Positions 49,001 through 59,976 of a stretch of 64,000 bases of DNA are shown piece by piece. The position numbers and the translations under genes are program-made. A model generated the notes under the pieces. It ran no database searches. It saw only the letters and a list, made by a program, of their open reading frames with translations, and had not been told where the DNA came from. Source of the DNA: Allodiplogaster sudhausi (lineage: Eukaryota; Nematoda; Chromadorea; Rhabditida; Diplogasteridae); NCBI GenBank assembly GCA_945643635.1, contig CALZFC010000009.1:4879501-4943500 (forward strand), in the 5' to 3' direction. The first letter of the stretch is position 1. Each line of letters begins with the position of its first letter.

Positions 49001-49488
49001 ACGTGGGCGACCGCAAGGCGGCGCTCTCTTCGCGCGCGACTCCGCGAGATGCAGCGCCTTACGCCGCGCGCACGAGTCGTGCTCAGACAACTCGCTCGCC
49101 GCGCCGCCGGAGTCACGACGGATGAAGGTCGAGTGACAACGAAACGAGAAATAATATTTTAAAATGCGTATTAGTTGGCCCAACGTAGTTGATCAGTCAT
49201 ACAAAACCTCCTCGAATTTCCAATTTTGTTAGATCGATTCCCATTGCTATCTTCGGTTAATCTATTTTCAACTAGGCTTTCATTCTTCATAGAGAAAGTT
49301 CTATGCCTTCATTGTAAGATGAACCACTTTGTCCCTCTGATCCGACTCATGCAGCCGCTGCAGCTACAGACGGTATGCCGACGCCGCCGCCCACGGTGAG
49401 TCCGGGGCTGCGCGCGGAGCTGAACCGATTCGCGCACGGCCTCGAGTCGCGGCGGAGGGCGCGCGTCAGTCGGGCGAGGCTCGCATAA
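37094..49488 (+). CDS. Secreted SXP/RAL-2 (DUF148)-like nematode protein, split by a transposon in intron 2
   Basis: Ten exons in phase give 379 aa: 37094-37174, 37295-37368, 47214-47307, 47477-47659, 47940-47993, 48256-48385, 48548-48609, 48711-48857, 48947-49127 and 49355-49488. Exon 1 is a signal peptide (MLRVLPCCFSLIIAATATS). An acidic and then Pro/Thr-rich linker follows (LPEDEEEYDLTDYIPDN). The domain, at about residues 265-345, opens APFLRDVPASVRGRFAKLW and continues with LEAYNTWATARRRSLRARL and MQRLTPRARVVL. It matches the SXP/RAL-2 pattern (PFL, F..LW.N, then a helix ending in LT..AR). Such proteins are secreted, often immunogenic, nematode products of uncertain function. Donors after 47659 (AAG|GCAAGT) and 48385 (GAAG|GCGCGT) are GC-type. 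Intron 2 is 9.8 kb because it holds the EnSpm element; without it the intron would be about 310 bp. The acceptor of exon 4 (TTGAATAAAG) is weak. Confidence 0.8.
37468..37713 (+). repeat. EnSpm left terminal inverted repeat and subterminal repeats
   Basis: After the terminal CACACAGAAAA, at least ten TGTGAC/GTCACA motifs occur to 37,713. Several pair as short palindromes of the type ATGTGACA-N(3-6)-TGTCACAATT. Confidence 0.85.
38244..41230 (-). CDS. EnSpm accessory protein, SAMD3-like
   Basis: Twelve phase-consistent exons give 552 aa: 41230-40994, 40936-40780, 40733-40665, 40611-40522, 40391-40198, 39962-39768, 39697-39639, 39503-39422, 39273-39108, 38961-38858, 38698-38579 and 38429-38244. 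The N-terminus (MRLTILLEAGAPEPE..., about 80 aa) looks like a ubiquitin/PB1-type fold. The middle is charged. The C-terminus reads GIRQPVIVAYGDVSAKFIIA, then LSYLACFWLFDLEYPHEVKQ. That ending matches the second protein of animal EnSpm elements, often annotated 'SAM domain-containing protein 3-like', whose role is unknown. The donor after exon 4 is ACACAG|GCAGGC, a GC-AG intron. The ATG lies 152 bp after the transposase stop on the same strand. No frameshift or stop interrupts it. Confidence 0.8.
41382..46650 (-). CDS. EnSpm/CMC transposase with C2H2 zinc fingers
   Basis: Exons in phase: 46650-46565, 46365-46283, 46109-46034, 45798-45693, 45188-45124, 44130-43953, 43886-43312, 43257-43025, 42970-42898 and 42815-41382. 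These give at least 968 aa; the exon with the start codon was not found. C2H2 fingers come first: HTDRKPF-type linker and RCDIC, then LAHLKRHCQQSH and YHCRFCSSEFGRFQAWRVH. An acidic stretch follows, then the catalytic region with LPIVVYLDDVCPGSG, HSVLGDNLALNQV, the CRHC motif (FPCRHCLTNYRDFG) and DIAHDLYEGESCRLLG. The LGDN-L, C-R-x-C and D-x-x-HD-x-x-EG signatures are those of animal EnSpm transposases; the Asp residues are probable DDE-site residues. AATAAA follows the stop by 27 bp (41,350-41,355 on the complement). Confidence 0.88.
44411..45462. repeat. Diverged repeat units inside transposase introns
   Basis: A unit of about 75 bp occurs at 44,411-44,484 and 44,534-44,605 with roughly 80% identity. 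It is built around GTTGGGTTACGGTAGTT and ends TTGCCCAGAAA. A more diverged copy lies at 45,383-45,462, and partial ones near 44,700, 44,800 and 45,330. They are within the element but away from its ends and differ in sequence from the terminal TGTGACA repeats. Confidence 0.65.
46846..47002 (-). repeat. EnSpm right terminal inverted repeat and subterminal repeats
   Basis: Motifs AATGTCACATTTT, AAATGTGACATCCGTTGTCACAATT, GTGTCACATTTTTGGTCACAATT and GCGTCACATTT lead to the terminal TTCTGTGTG. The set mirrors the left end. Confidence 0.85.
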
Positions 49489-49732
49489 ACTCCGATGGTG
49501 CACGACCACGCAAGGACACATTAGATGATAATCACCAAACAATCACAACGCCAGTGTGTATGTGTGATACATATTTTCAGTCTTGAGAGCATATCTTGAA
49601 TGCGAATTAAAATGCCTACTTCACCTGCTACCACATTCTCCATGATCTCCATTTTCATTCAGTTGTTTTGTTGCACGCGATTCGTTGTACATAAATGTGT
49701 ATTTTTAGAATAGAACAGATATTTTCTGCAAG

Positions 49733-49738
49733 AATAAA
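49733..49738 (+). terminator. Poly(A) signal AATAAA of the SXP/RAL-2-like gene
   Basis: AATAAA lies 245 bp after the stop codon at 49,488, in an AT-rich 3' flank. Confidence 0.5.
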
Positions 49739-51559
49739 CAAAAGCTAAACAGAGCCTATCCAGTCCTTGAATCTTGTAGACTGAAAATAATGATGCAAGA
49801 AGTGAACGTGGATTAGGAAGATCTAGCCCAATCTTGTTTAATGTCATTGAGCTTAAGACTTGAAATGCGTATCCTCTCCTCTATTTTCGTCCTGTACTCG
49901 CTGCTAGCTTCTTTCTCAAATACAGCTCTGTTCTTGTAAACATGAGTGACGTTACTCAGCGTCCTTTCTCTTGCTTTTTAGCTGTGCAAGTAGCAGACAC
50001 GCAATGGTTTGAATCTGCACGCATCCTCTCTCTCTTCTTTGTGTAGCAACTACCGTTCTCGCTTCCTGCACCTTTTCCTTTGGAAGCTTCTTTGTTCGAT
50101 CCATGTTTACCACTTTCCACCGTCTGGTTTCTCTGTGACCTCCGCTATTCACAGTTCATGATGACTGTTCCCTTCTTTCCTTAGGTCTCCCTCTTACTCT
50201 CTATATCTATCTCTCACTTTCTCTCTCTCTCTCTCTTTCTTTCTTTCTTCCGCTCTCTCTCTCTCACTATCACTCTCTCCCCATCCTAGCGCCCTTTCGT
50301 CATTCGCTGATTTCTATCTTCTTCATCGAAGATGTCTCAGCACTGATTCATCTATGAAAGACGCGCCTCTTTATTATTACAGCCGCGTCTGAATACTTCC
50401 CGTTCAATTGACGCCTTTTTATTCCCATTTCTTTCCCGTCTCTTTCTCTCATCCTTTCTCTTTCTCTCCCTAGCTCACTCTGTCTTCTCTCACTCCTCTT
50501 GCTCTCCTTTTTTCTGTCTCAATCTCACTCTTCTCCCTATTCGTCATCACCTCTTCTTCCCCTACCATTCGTGCCTCTTCCCGCCTTCCTCGGTCAACGA
50601 CGGCGCGAAAAGTGGCAACTGCTATTCTGGCCACAACCACTGGCTCTGTCTCTCCACATACTCTCCTCTTCTCTCACCTCTCTTCATTCTCTCACTCATA
50701 GCCAACTCGCAACATCTGCTGATAAATGAGACAAGAGATACAGATCTCTTAGCACATGCACAAGAATAAAAGGCCAAGCCAAAGCGAGCAGAGCGTATTC
50801 TTTCTGTGCCAGTCTGAATCAGTCTGCGCATCAGCAAACAAGAGATGTCTATCTCCCTTTTCATTCTTTCTTCCCGCTCACATCATCTCTCCTTCCCTGT
50901 CTGCATATATCTTCCGATCTCTCATTTCGTCTTCATCTTTCACCCTCTGCACTTCCCTGCTGCCATCGCACAGACAACTCCACGCTAACCTTAAGATTTT
51001 CTCAGCGCGAAGCGCGGGAAAACAACCTAGATTCGAGAGCTGGGAATATGGAATTAGAGAGGAACGAGGATTAGATAAATGCATGGCCTAGCGTTGAAGA
51101 AAGAAGTCATACAAAGAAGCCTGACCTTTTGGTACAAATAACATTTCTAAAAGATCTTTAGATGTATCATTTATATACATATTTAGCCTAAAATCCCAAT
51201 TAGAGACTCTTCAAAGACGAGAAAAGTGCTAATCTTCCCGAAATAGGCACCTTTATCAACAGTACAAATAACACCTAGCTTTGCAATATCTAAAGATGAG
51301 GCTTTAATTGAACTGGAAGATGGCAACCCCTTTTTACAACTCGCAATGGACTATTGACAGCCTACGCTTGCTCTCCAAGAGTAAGAGATGCAAGTCACAC
51401 TTTTCGCTGCTGCAATCTCTGTGCTTGCAATCTGTGACGTTTCTGCTGATTGTGAAGGTGCCTGCTGCATACAGTGGCCCGCCCGGCCGAATCAATCATG
51501 AACTACGCGACACTTGCATGCATAGGTAAAAACGGATCGGTTTGGAGGAGAGAAAGGTG

Positions 51560-51590
<31 letters not shown>

Positions 51591-53492
51591 TGGGAGAATG
51601 CACGAGAGATATAGAGTGCCTAGAAAGAAAGAAGCTAGAGAGAAGAGGGAAGAGACAGGCAAAAGTGGAAGGGCAGCAGTATTGATGGCTTGTCTGTCCA
51701 CAGATGAAAAAAAAAAACGAGAGTCGGGGGAGCGGGAAAGAAATGGAAGCAAGAAATGGGAGAGATGTTGAGAGAACAGGGGAGTGAGAGATAGAGAGAG
51801 TGAGAAAGAGGAAGAGAGGGGGAAGAGGTACAGCTACACGGACTTGGGGACACGGCCTTCGGAGCGGAGTCTAGCCGATGAGGGTGTGCGAAGGAAAAAA
51901 AAAAGATAAGAAAGAAGTGCAGGTGGATGGAGCGAGGGGGAGGCTGGAGCTTCGTCATTTCAGATACGAGTGCGATTGGCCTACCGGAAGTGGGGGTGGT
52001 GGGGTATGAGAGGAGTGGTGGTGAACGAAGAAGAGGGACCTAATAAGGAATAAGGCGCGCTGCAAACTAACCAAAGCGAAAATTCGGAAGAAGCTAACCA
52101 CTGGAAGAGGACTCCCCGCCACCTCTTCAAGAATGCCTTTCTACTTGGCTACGGGGAATGCTCGTGCCGTAACGAATCGCAACAGTGTCATTGTGCACAC
52201 GGATCATGTGTTTTCTGACGATGCCCACTGGCGATCCGTCACAGCAAAGTCGAGGCTTAGCAGAGAGAAAGAAGGAGAAACTGTGCGAAGGGGAAGGGTG
52301 ACATGAGAGATTAACCAGTGAAAGAAGGAGCAACGCGATAAGGATCCACCACTTGATCAGTCCAATCACACTGTAGCGAATAGTTCTAAGGAAACTAACT
52401 TCGTATCAATCCATGCGAGAGTTGCGTGTGCTCCTCCTCGTCTCCATCAAAGATGAGTGATAGGGAGAGGGAGCAGGGAAGACGAGTGCTGAGTCAGGAG
52501 GAGACGGACCGGGAAGGACAGGCAGGCCGGCGCTGCTCGGGACGGAATGAATGAGTGGAGAGCAGTACAGCCAGCAAGCAGCCACGGACACGCCGGAGTC
52601 GGGCGGAGCAAGCAGAGAGAGAGAGGACGGCCTCCGCCAGAGGGAGAGAGGGAGAGAGAGCAAGGGAAGGACGGAGGGGCAGGCGACGAGGGGGAGCAAG
52701 TGAGAGGAGAAAGGGAGAGGTGCAGACAGCGAAGGGCGAGGATGCTTGTGAAGGCGACGAGACGCAGAGAGGCAGAGAGGCATTTAGAGATGAGCAGAAC
52801 TAGCCATAGAGCATGGAAAGAGAGGAGGGTTGGCTGCCGATGCCAGATGAAGTCACAGATGCAGAGGACAGAGGGAGAGAAGTACGAGGCATTCTTCTCG
52901 TCGTCTGTGCTCTCCCAGTCCACTACGCTCTCTCGTCCACAGCGGTGCAAGCAGGGGACAGGGAGATAAGAGTGCGAGCGATGGCTAGAGAGCATGGCGG
53001 GAGGTTATGGAATGAGAGAAAATGAGGCGAAAAAAAGTATGAAAAAATAGGAGAGGCGATGAGGGTGTTAAAATGAGAGGTTTAAAATGGCTTGCTCGGG
53101 GAAGCGGAGCTGGAGGACAGGAGAGAATAGACAAGAGAAGGTGAGTCGTGCTCAGACCTTCGTGTCTAGAAATATATCTACCCTCAGTTTCAAACCATTC
53201 ATTCTTTATAGCATGGTTTTGGACGAATCAGATTATTGGACAAAAACTTTTCGTTGGAGAAAAATTTCAACGACTATTAAATACGTATCTTATTGGTATT
53301 TCTTTGTTTCTTGAGGTCAAATTTTAGATAAGAAGTAAAATAAACGGACGCTTCGTTTAGAAGTGAAAAAATATATAGAGAAACTAAATTTAAAAAATAA
53401 GGGAAGTAAAGCTACTTCCTCCAAAGGAGCTATTTGCTTGAGTTGTTGTTTTTTTTTGGGTTTAATGCTACATTGTTCCAACTTTCACATAC
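49739..53492. other. Gene-poor, low-complexity region
   Basis: CT-rich at about 50,190-50,280 and 50,440-50,530; GA-rich at about 51,560-51,592, 51,790-51,830 and 52,610-52,740. A short plus-strand frame starting MNYATLACI at 51,499 ends at a strong donor (ATAG|GTAAAA) and could be a signal-peptide exon, but no following exon was found. No gene is called. Confidence 0.4.
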
Positions 53493-53628
53493 TTAAATAT
53501 TACAGTTAGATTTTAAAAATCGATAATACTGTTGTGTCTCGATGTTCTTGACGACTTCGGCCGTGTCTTCCATCCTTTTCTGCCGGTTCCTGCCCGTGTC
53601 GGGATAGCGGTAATTGTAACATGAAACA
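53493..53628 (-). CDS. Candidate terminal exon, unknown product
   Basis: The minus strand reads YNYRYPDTGRNRQKRMEDT, then AEVVKNIETQQYYRFLKSN, and stops at 53,493. Third codon positions are GC-rich and the composition is typical of a real protein, unlike the flanking GA-dipeptide frame. No clear acceptor was found at its upstream edge, and the opposite strand is also open, so strand and limits are uncertain. Confidence 0.3.
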
Positions 53629-53689
53629 TCATTCCCTCTTCTCCTCCTTTCACTCTCCATTAGGGCAGAACGAGGTGAAGCTTCTGTCT

Positions 53690-53762
53690 CTTTCTCTCCC
53701 TCTCTCTCTTTCCTCTCTCTCTCTCTCTCTCTCTTTCCTCTCTCTCTCTCTCTCTCTCTTTC

Positions 53763-53812
<50 letters not shown>
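53690..53812. repeat. (CT)n/(TTTCCTCTCTCT)n tract
   Basis: About 120 bp of CT repeat on the plus strand with TTTCC interruptions at regular intervals. It creates Ser/Leu and Arg/Glu open frames on the two strands. Confidence 0.9.
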
Positions 53813-54993
53813 TTGGGATGATCCTGCCCGCCAACGCCCTTTCCCAGCGTAACACTGGCAGAGGAGGGAAAGTGATAGTGGGGAGGCAGGTGAAAGGCTG
53901 CTTCTTACTTCTACGAGGACACTGAGGACATCTCACTACGGAGAGTAGTGAAGTTGCAGGGGAAGGAGATTGGAAGAGGGAGAGAAGGGAATGGGAGAGA
54001 GACAGAGATGGAGAGGGAGAGCAAGTGGAGAGAAGTATCGGACAAAAAAGGGGAGGAAGAAAAGGCTACTCGTGTGACCTAGCGAGGGCAGGACGATAAG
54101 CCGGCCTTGGCCATGAGAAACATGTTGCGTAGGTACGGAGTGAGATGAAGAGGGTGAGAGACTGAGAGAGACAATCAGACAGAAGGAAGAGAGTGAGCAA
54201 GAGGGTTGGAGTGAGCGAGAGAGACTGCAAGTGTTGATGCCGCGCACTTTAACCCTCAAGCTTTTTTTCGAGTTGGCGTATTCTAATCTTCAAATCATCA
54301 ACGAAAAAGATCTTGATTGTTAATTTCTTGAGTGTTTTTACCACAGCAATGGAATGCATTTAGTTGAAAAAGGCAAACATTCTTCACTATAAAGTATTGA
54401 AGAAGCATTCTGTTCACATCTGACGTTTCAATTCTAAAAATTTAGGTGATAAACGCTTTTGAAATCCAAAAATCTACTGCATGCATGCATTTCTATTTTT
54501 TAAGATAATGATAATGTATGCTGATATGTGGATATTCTATTAAGTATTCATACTTCGTAAGTCGCTGCTGTCGATGGAGTGCATTCCTCGAGAATGAAAC
54601 GCAAGACATTTATTAGGCATTTATAGACAGACATGCAACGAAAATTGAGCTACATAAGCGCGAAAATACGAACGTAATCATTAGTGAGGCACGCTTGACC
54701 CGTCATCATTTCATTTCCTCAAGCAACCAGCACGAGCAAAGAATTGCTACATACCGACAAGGTTCTCTAACCTTAGTCAATTTACTTTCTCTTCCAAAAC
54801 TATTTCACAAACTTCAGAATCCTAATACTGGCAGGTTGATGTACACAATAGTACAATGAAGAGAGCATCTACAAATTAGCATAAATATGTCTATGTTTGG
54901 TCCGAAATGTGATTGCTTAGCACTTCTTGAACGCATCTCTATTAAAACTAGCAGCAACATCAGTGAATCAGTCAGAATTACTAGTTTGGTATC
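53813..54993. other. 3' flank of the receptor gene and spacer
   Basis: No coding exon. A minus-strand AATAAA (54,609-54,614 on the complement) lies about 380 bp downstream of the receptor stop. The left copy of the 54-bp duplication lies at 54,500-54,553. Confidence 0.5.
54500..54553. repeat. 54-bp exact direct repeat, copy 1 (receptor 3' flank)
   Basis: Identical to 56,027-56,080. On the minus strand it starts GTATGAATACTTAATAG, the first bases of receptor intron 7. Confidence 0.95.
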
Positions 54994-57900
54994 TTAGTGT
55001 CCGGACAATCGGCGACGCTGGGCGAGCACGGACTTGGGACAGAGGATCTTCTTGAACGCGCGCCGGAACTCGAGGTTGAGAATGCCGTAGAGAAAGGGAT
55101 TCAGCGACGAGTTAATGTAGCCGAGCCAGGTGAAGGCTTGCATCACCTGCAAGTGGAATTGGTGGAAGAGGAGTTCACTCAATACAATGGAAACTTGGAC
55201 AATCATGCAATCCTTTTTATTCGTTATTTATCTTGCAATTGTGTTGCAGTTTAGGCTCGCTTTATTTGTTGAAGCTTATGGTTCTAATGCATTCTATCTG
55301 TCGTCGTCCAATCAACAATCTTTCTCTCTTTCTCTCTCTCTCTCTCACTCTTTCTCTCTCGTGCTCTCCCCTTCTTTCCTCCGCTCTCTCTGGACCTTTG
55401 GATGGAGTGAACAGGATGAGCAGAATGGCATGATGACATATGCGCAGAAGAAGGGCAGCCAGCAGAAGGAGAAGACAAAAATGATGACTGCGATTGTCTT
55501 CGCCGCCCTCTTCTCCTTCGCCACTGAGATCTTCTCTCTTTTGCGCAACGCGTTCGTTGGATTCTGCAGCAACTGTAGAATACAAAGGGAATTCTTATTT
55601 TTCTGCATCGATTCACGAACTGTCATTATATACATAGATACAAGCAGAGCACCAAAGTTAAGCTTAAAAAAATATATAATTGTAGCTCTGAAATTTCTGC
55701 CTAAAATGAAAATGGGACGATAAGTTATTCTGAAAGAGCCTGCTGACCTCGTTCTCCGGATTGGCGCGCTTCTTGAGCGTAACGGAAGTGGCGGTGGCAG
55801 TGCCCTTGGCGTACTTCATGTTCTTTGTCAACTCATCCGGCGTGTCGTTCGAGCTGCTCTTCTCTTCCTCCTTGCGCCGGATCGACTGAAAGAGGTGGGA
55901 GAGTTTACATAATCTTCTTAAAGAAAGTTAACGTTCTTACAATTATATATTAATCACATATCAATTTAAAGAAATACAAGTCTACTTATTTTAAAGAATA
56001 AAAAATTATAATAAAACTTACATTTCTTAAGATAATGATAATGTATGCTGATATGTGGATATTCTATTAAGTATTCATACGACACGCTCGGTAGTCCGCA
56101 CATGCTGAGCCGAGACGGCCTCCGCCTCGACGAGCGGCACTCGCTCGCTGGCAGCGCCGCCGCCACCAGACACCTTCGCGCCGTTTCGTGGCGCCGGCTC
56201 GGACGCCCGCTTGCTCAGCCGCTTGTGGGTCTCCGCAGGAATCTCTGCACCTCCCGCGCCCTCCGGTGGCGGATTGTTGATGCGCATCAGTGCGCTTCGA
56301 CCTGAATTTAAGAAATATGCATTTCAATACATTTATCCGCTTCTACTCTACGTGATATAGATATATTTGTATAAACTTTTTTGCTAAATACGTAGATACC
56401 TCTATTTGTTCGGATTCGCTGGCGGGCCGAGATAAAGATCTTCACGTAGACTACAACCATCACAAGCAATGGAAGGAAGAAGGAGCCCGAGGCGGAGAAG
56501 ACGACGAAGGCCTGGAAGAATTGTGAATTTCATTAAAAACTTGCTTTAAAAATTAAAATTATGATTCCTTGTTTCAATGAGAGAGGCAATTCCACACCTT
56601 TTCAGTGGTCAATTCGCAATGGTCGCGGAGCTTCTGAGATGACCAGTCGTTCCAGCCAATCAGAGGAGGCACAGAGATTATCGCAGAGAGGATCCATACC
56701 TGTTTCGAAACTTTTTCTCTCTTGTAAAATTACCCGGACTAATAGTTCTATATATTCTTCTTCTGCTTGATTATTATCGTTGATATCCTTCAACTTTTTT
56801 TTCGGTAATTTTATTTTCGAGTACCATTTAATAATTATCTAAATGAAGCATTTGCGAATGTCTTTTAGCTCTCGGCAATTGGCTTGGTATTCAAACGGAA
56901 TGAATGAATGCTTTTTCTTTTCTCTTTCTGAAAGGAAACAAAAAGTTGTGGTGGGAGGGCAGAAGAAGAAGGAGAAGGAGGAGGAGGAGGAGGCATTCAA
57001 TGGGAATACGCTCATTTATGTTCTTGTGGACGGATGCACACAAGTACATGATTTAGAGTGGAGAATGAAAATGAAAGGTCGCTGGACGAAAGGTTGCATC
57101 GAGCGAGGAAGTAAGCACATAAGAAAGACACGAAAATTGTCAGATCGATATTCCAAGATTGGCTTATCAGCTAAAGCAGGAATTAATTTTTAAAAAAAAA
57201 GCAAGAAATGCGATTCTTTTTTTTAATTGTTTCGATTTTTTCTTAATAGAGATATTCAGCTTACCAGCACGATGACGCCGCAAACAAACTTGGGCGTTCT
57301 CTTCTGAGCGTAGTTCAATGGATCGTGGATTGCCCAGTACCTACAATAAGCAGATCTGTTGTTTTCATTATTTATATATCATTTGTAAAAAAAAAACATT
57401 GACAGCTATGTGATTATTTGAACTTCTACTAAATTAAATTACTTTGTTTCGAAGAAGGAAAAAGAGACCGATCGATCGCAATGGCGCAAAGGTTGAGGAT
57501 CGACGAGGTGCACAGGAGAATGTCGGCAGTCGTGAAGAACTGGCAGACATAGACACCGAGTAGCCAGCGGCCATCTGCAATACATTCAACTCGGCCATGT
57601 TTCTTTTTGTGTTCATTCCATTCCCTCATTTCCTCATTTATATATCGCCATTTTTACTTCCGTACCTTTCGCCGTTTCAGGAGCATAAGAAACGAAGCCA
57701 TAAACCCGGCACTACACGCAATATATTCCTTGCGACCATATTTTTTCACTCATAAGAAGTGTTATTTTTATTCTTTTTTTGAAAGAAAAAAGTTATTTTG
57801 GAGATTTTTTTATAGAAAAAAAACCAATAAATTAAAATAAAATAGAATAAAATAAGAACGAACCAGCAAGAAACTTGACGACATGGAGAGGCATCACAAA

Positions 57901-59976
57901 GATGGCGACTGCCAAATCGGAGGCAGCAAGAGAGACGAGTAGGTAGTTCTGCACCTTCTTGAGTGGCCGGTAGCTGAACACGGCGACCACGACCAGAGTG
58001 TTGCCCACCACCGTCATCGCGATGATCACCTACGCACAAGGAAACGATAAGTTTAACAAACTAGTTAACCCAATTATTGCCCTTGTAATGGTTACTCCTT
58101 ATTTTATTTATTTTTATTTTAGTTGACATGATGCTGCCGCTCTGTCCGATAAAGTACTATCCAACACAATTGACTATGTGTTATATGATAGGTCACTATT
58201 TCGCGAAAACCTTAATGGCACCCACGCAAAATGCTTGACATTTGGCCTCTTTAGCATCTATGATGCATGAGACATTTGAATTTTATTCGTGCAAATTCGG
58301 TTAGATGACCGCATTGTAAATTATTAAATTAGGTGAAAATGCCATAAGTCTTCACGGAAACAGCCATCGGGGAATCACTTGCGTCAAATAAGTTTCAAGA
58401 ACATTTAAAAATTGGGTCTCAGGGAGTAACAAATTTCTTCTTCCGCTTTCTCGAAGCATATCCGGGGGGGGGAGTTCTTTCATGCCTTTCCCGCTCTATA
58501 GCTGGCCTTCCATATGTGTCTCTCACTCTTTGCAAGTTAGCTATCCGAGTCCTTTGCACGGCGTGGAAATTCGAGCGTGAAGATCTGCACCGCTTTCCCA
58601 GTGAAAGCAGCTCCTCGTTACCACCCTTCCTCCCCCCTCTTCCATGTTCATTTGGCCGGACACTTTGAATGCTTTCATCGTGTCTGGCTCACTCTCTCTC
58701 TCTCTTGAATAAATTGAACTCTCAAGAGAACGCCGACTCATTCGAATGCATATATCTATGTATGTATACAAGTGCGAGAACGCATATTCATGAAGAACAA
58801 TGGACGCTTTCTGAAGGCTCTCCTCGACCTGCTCGTTCTGCTTCACTCTCCTCGTGGCAAATGACGCTAATCGTTCTCCTTTAATGAATGCACAATGTAT
58901 GCTGATTAGTGACGGTTACATGATTGCCTAGAAGCTTCTTAGAGGCATCAGTAGATTCCCCCCCTGTATACCCCTACTACATTTGATGCGCAGGAGAGAA
59001 AATTGAGAAACATTATGAATGTATAAAGAAGAGTTGACTGAGCAGAGTGGAAAAAAGTAGAAGAATAAAAAGAAGTGAAACCAAGAGCAACTTGGCTCCC
59101 ACGACCTTGCTGAATGCTACGAATATATTGCGCCAGCCAGCCGTTAAAAAAGAGCCAAATCCACGCTGAAGGTGAGAAAGAACGAGATCTTGCATCACAA
59201 AGAGCAAATGTAGAGGGAAAACAGAAGCATATTGGGAAGAAAGCAAGAAAAAGACTCCGCTTGGCTACACATATCGTTTACAGAAATTCTTTCTATTGAA
59301 TCCTGTAATTCAATGGAAGATGCGTGCGTATTCCCATTCGACTCATCCAATTAGCCACATATTAATAGAAAAAGGGATAAGCAAAGCAGAGGGATTTTTG
59401 CAGGAATGTGAGTGCCGAGAATGGAAAACAAGAAGCGAAGCCTGTTTGTGAGGACACAGCTTACTGTTAGTGCAAATAAAGAAGCAAAGAGAAAGAAGGA
59501 CGACAACGATCAGAGTGCGTCAGTAGCTGCAGCAGTTAATACAATAACACACCATTCACTTTCTGCCAGAGCACCAGAAATAAAAAATACATACATATGT
59601 ATAAACAAATATGCTTCTCTTTTCAACTACCCTCCAATGTTCACGGCAAATATGCATCAGCAGGTTTTCAACAAGACTAGTATTTGTATTGGATATTCTT
59701 CAGAAAAATTCCACTATAATCAGGAATACTAATTAAGTACCTTAAAATTTTGAAGGAAATTTTGATTAATAAGATAAATCAAATCTCGTTTACCAAGTAT
59801 GTGATGGTGCCGAGGACGAGCTCGACTACCGGCACGACGGAGGAGGCCGTGGCGTTCGCGGCCGCAGGCACCGCCTCAGGGGGGCCGGCCAGCTCGGCCA
59901 GGTCGAGAGAGGACGACGTGACGGCAGAGATGTTGGCGACGTGCTCGGCTAGCGAGGAGAGCGCCCCGAGCACCAT
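54994..59976 (-). CDS. Tyramine/octopamine-type biogenic amine GPCR
   Basis: Ten exons in phase give 477 aa: 59976-59794, 58029-57864, 57574-57469, 57340-57265, 56699-56598, 56511-56400, 56301-56081, 55885-55748, 55572-55396 and 55146-54994. The extracellular N-terminus has two N-glycosylation sites (NIS, NAT). TM1 has VVGN and TM2 LAASD. TM3 carries the ligand Asp seven residues after the disulfide Cys (CQFFTTAD) and ends DRYWAI. TM4 ends [11 protein letters not shown], characteristic of tyramine/octopamine receptors. TM5 has the SASGS serines before Pro. Loop 3 is long (about 130 aa) and basic/Gly-rich. TM6 has CWLPFF, TM7 has NPFLYG, and the tail has KKILCP, a likely palmitoylation site. 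It should be a plasma-membrane, G-protein-coupled amine receptor of nerve or muscle. Ligand specificity between tyramine and octopamine cannot be read. The start ATG follows an acceptor (CTCTTCTTCAG), so 5' exons lie upstream. Confidence 0.93.
56027..56080. repeat. 54-bp exact direct repeat, copy 2 (receptor intron 7)
   Basis: Its right edge is the GT of the splice donor after exon 7 (exon ends at 56,081). It covers the first 54 nt of a 195-nt intron. Confidence 0.95.

Noticed and set aside
50090..50110. Minus-strand frame starting MDRTKKLPKEKVQEA
   Set aside because: AT-rich codon usage unlike the confirmed genes here, with no acceptor or partner exon.
53493..53936. 147-codon minus-strand frame with Arg-Glu repeats
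   Set aside because: The central half is GA repeat read as Arg-Glu and no ATG opens it. Only the last ~45 codons look coding and are listed separately.
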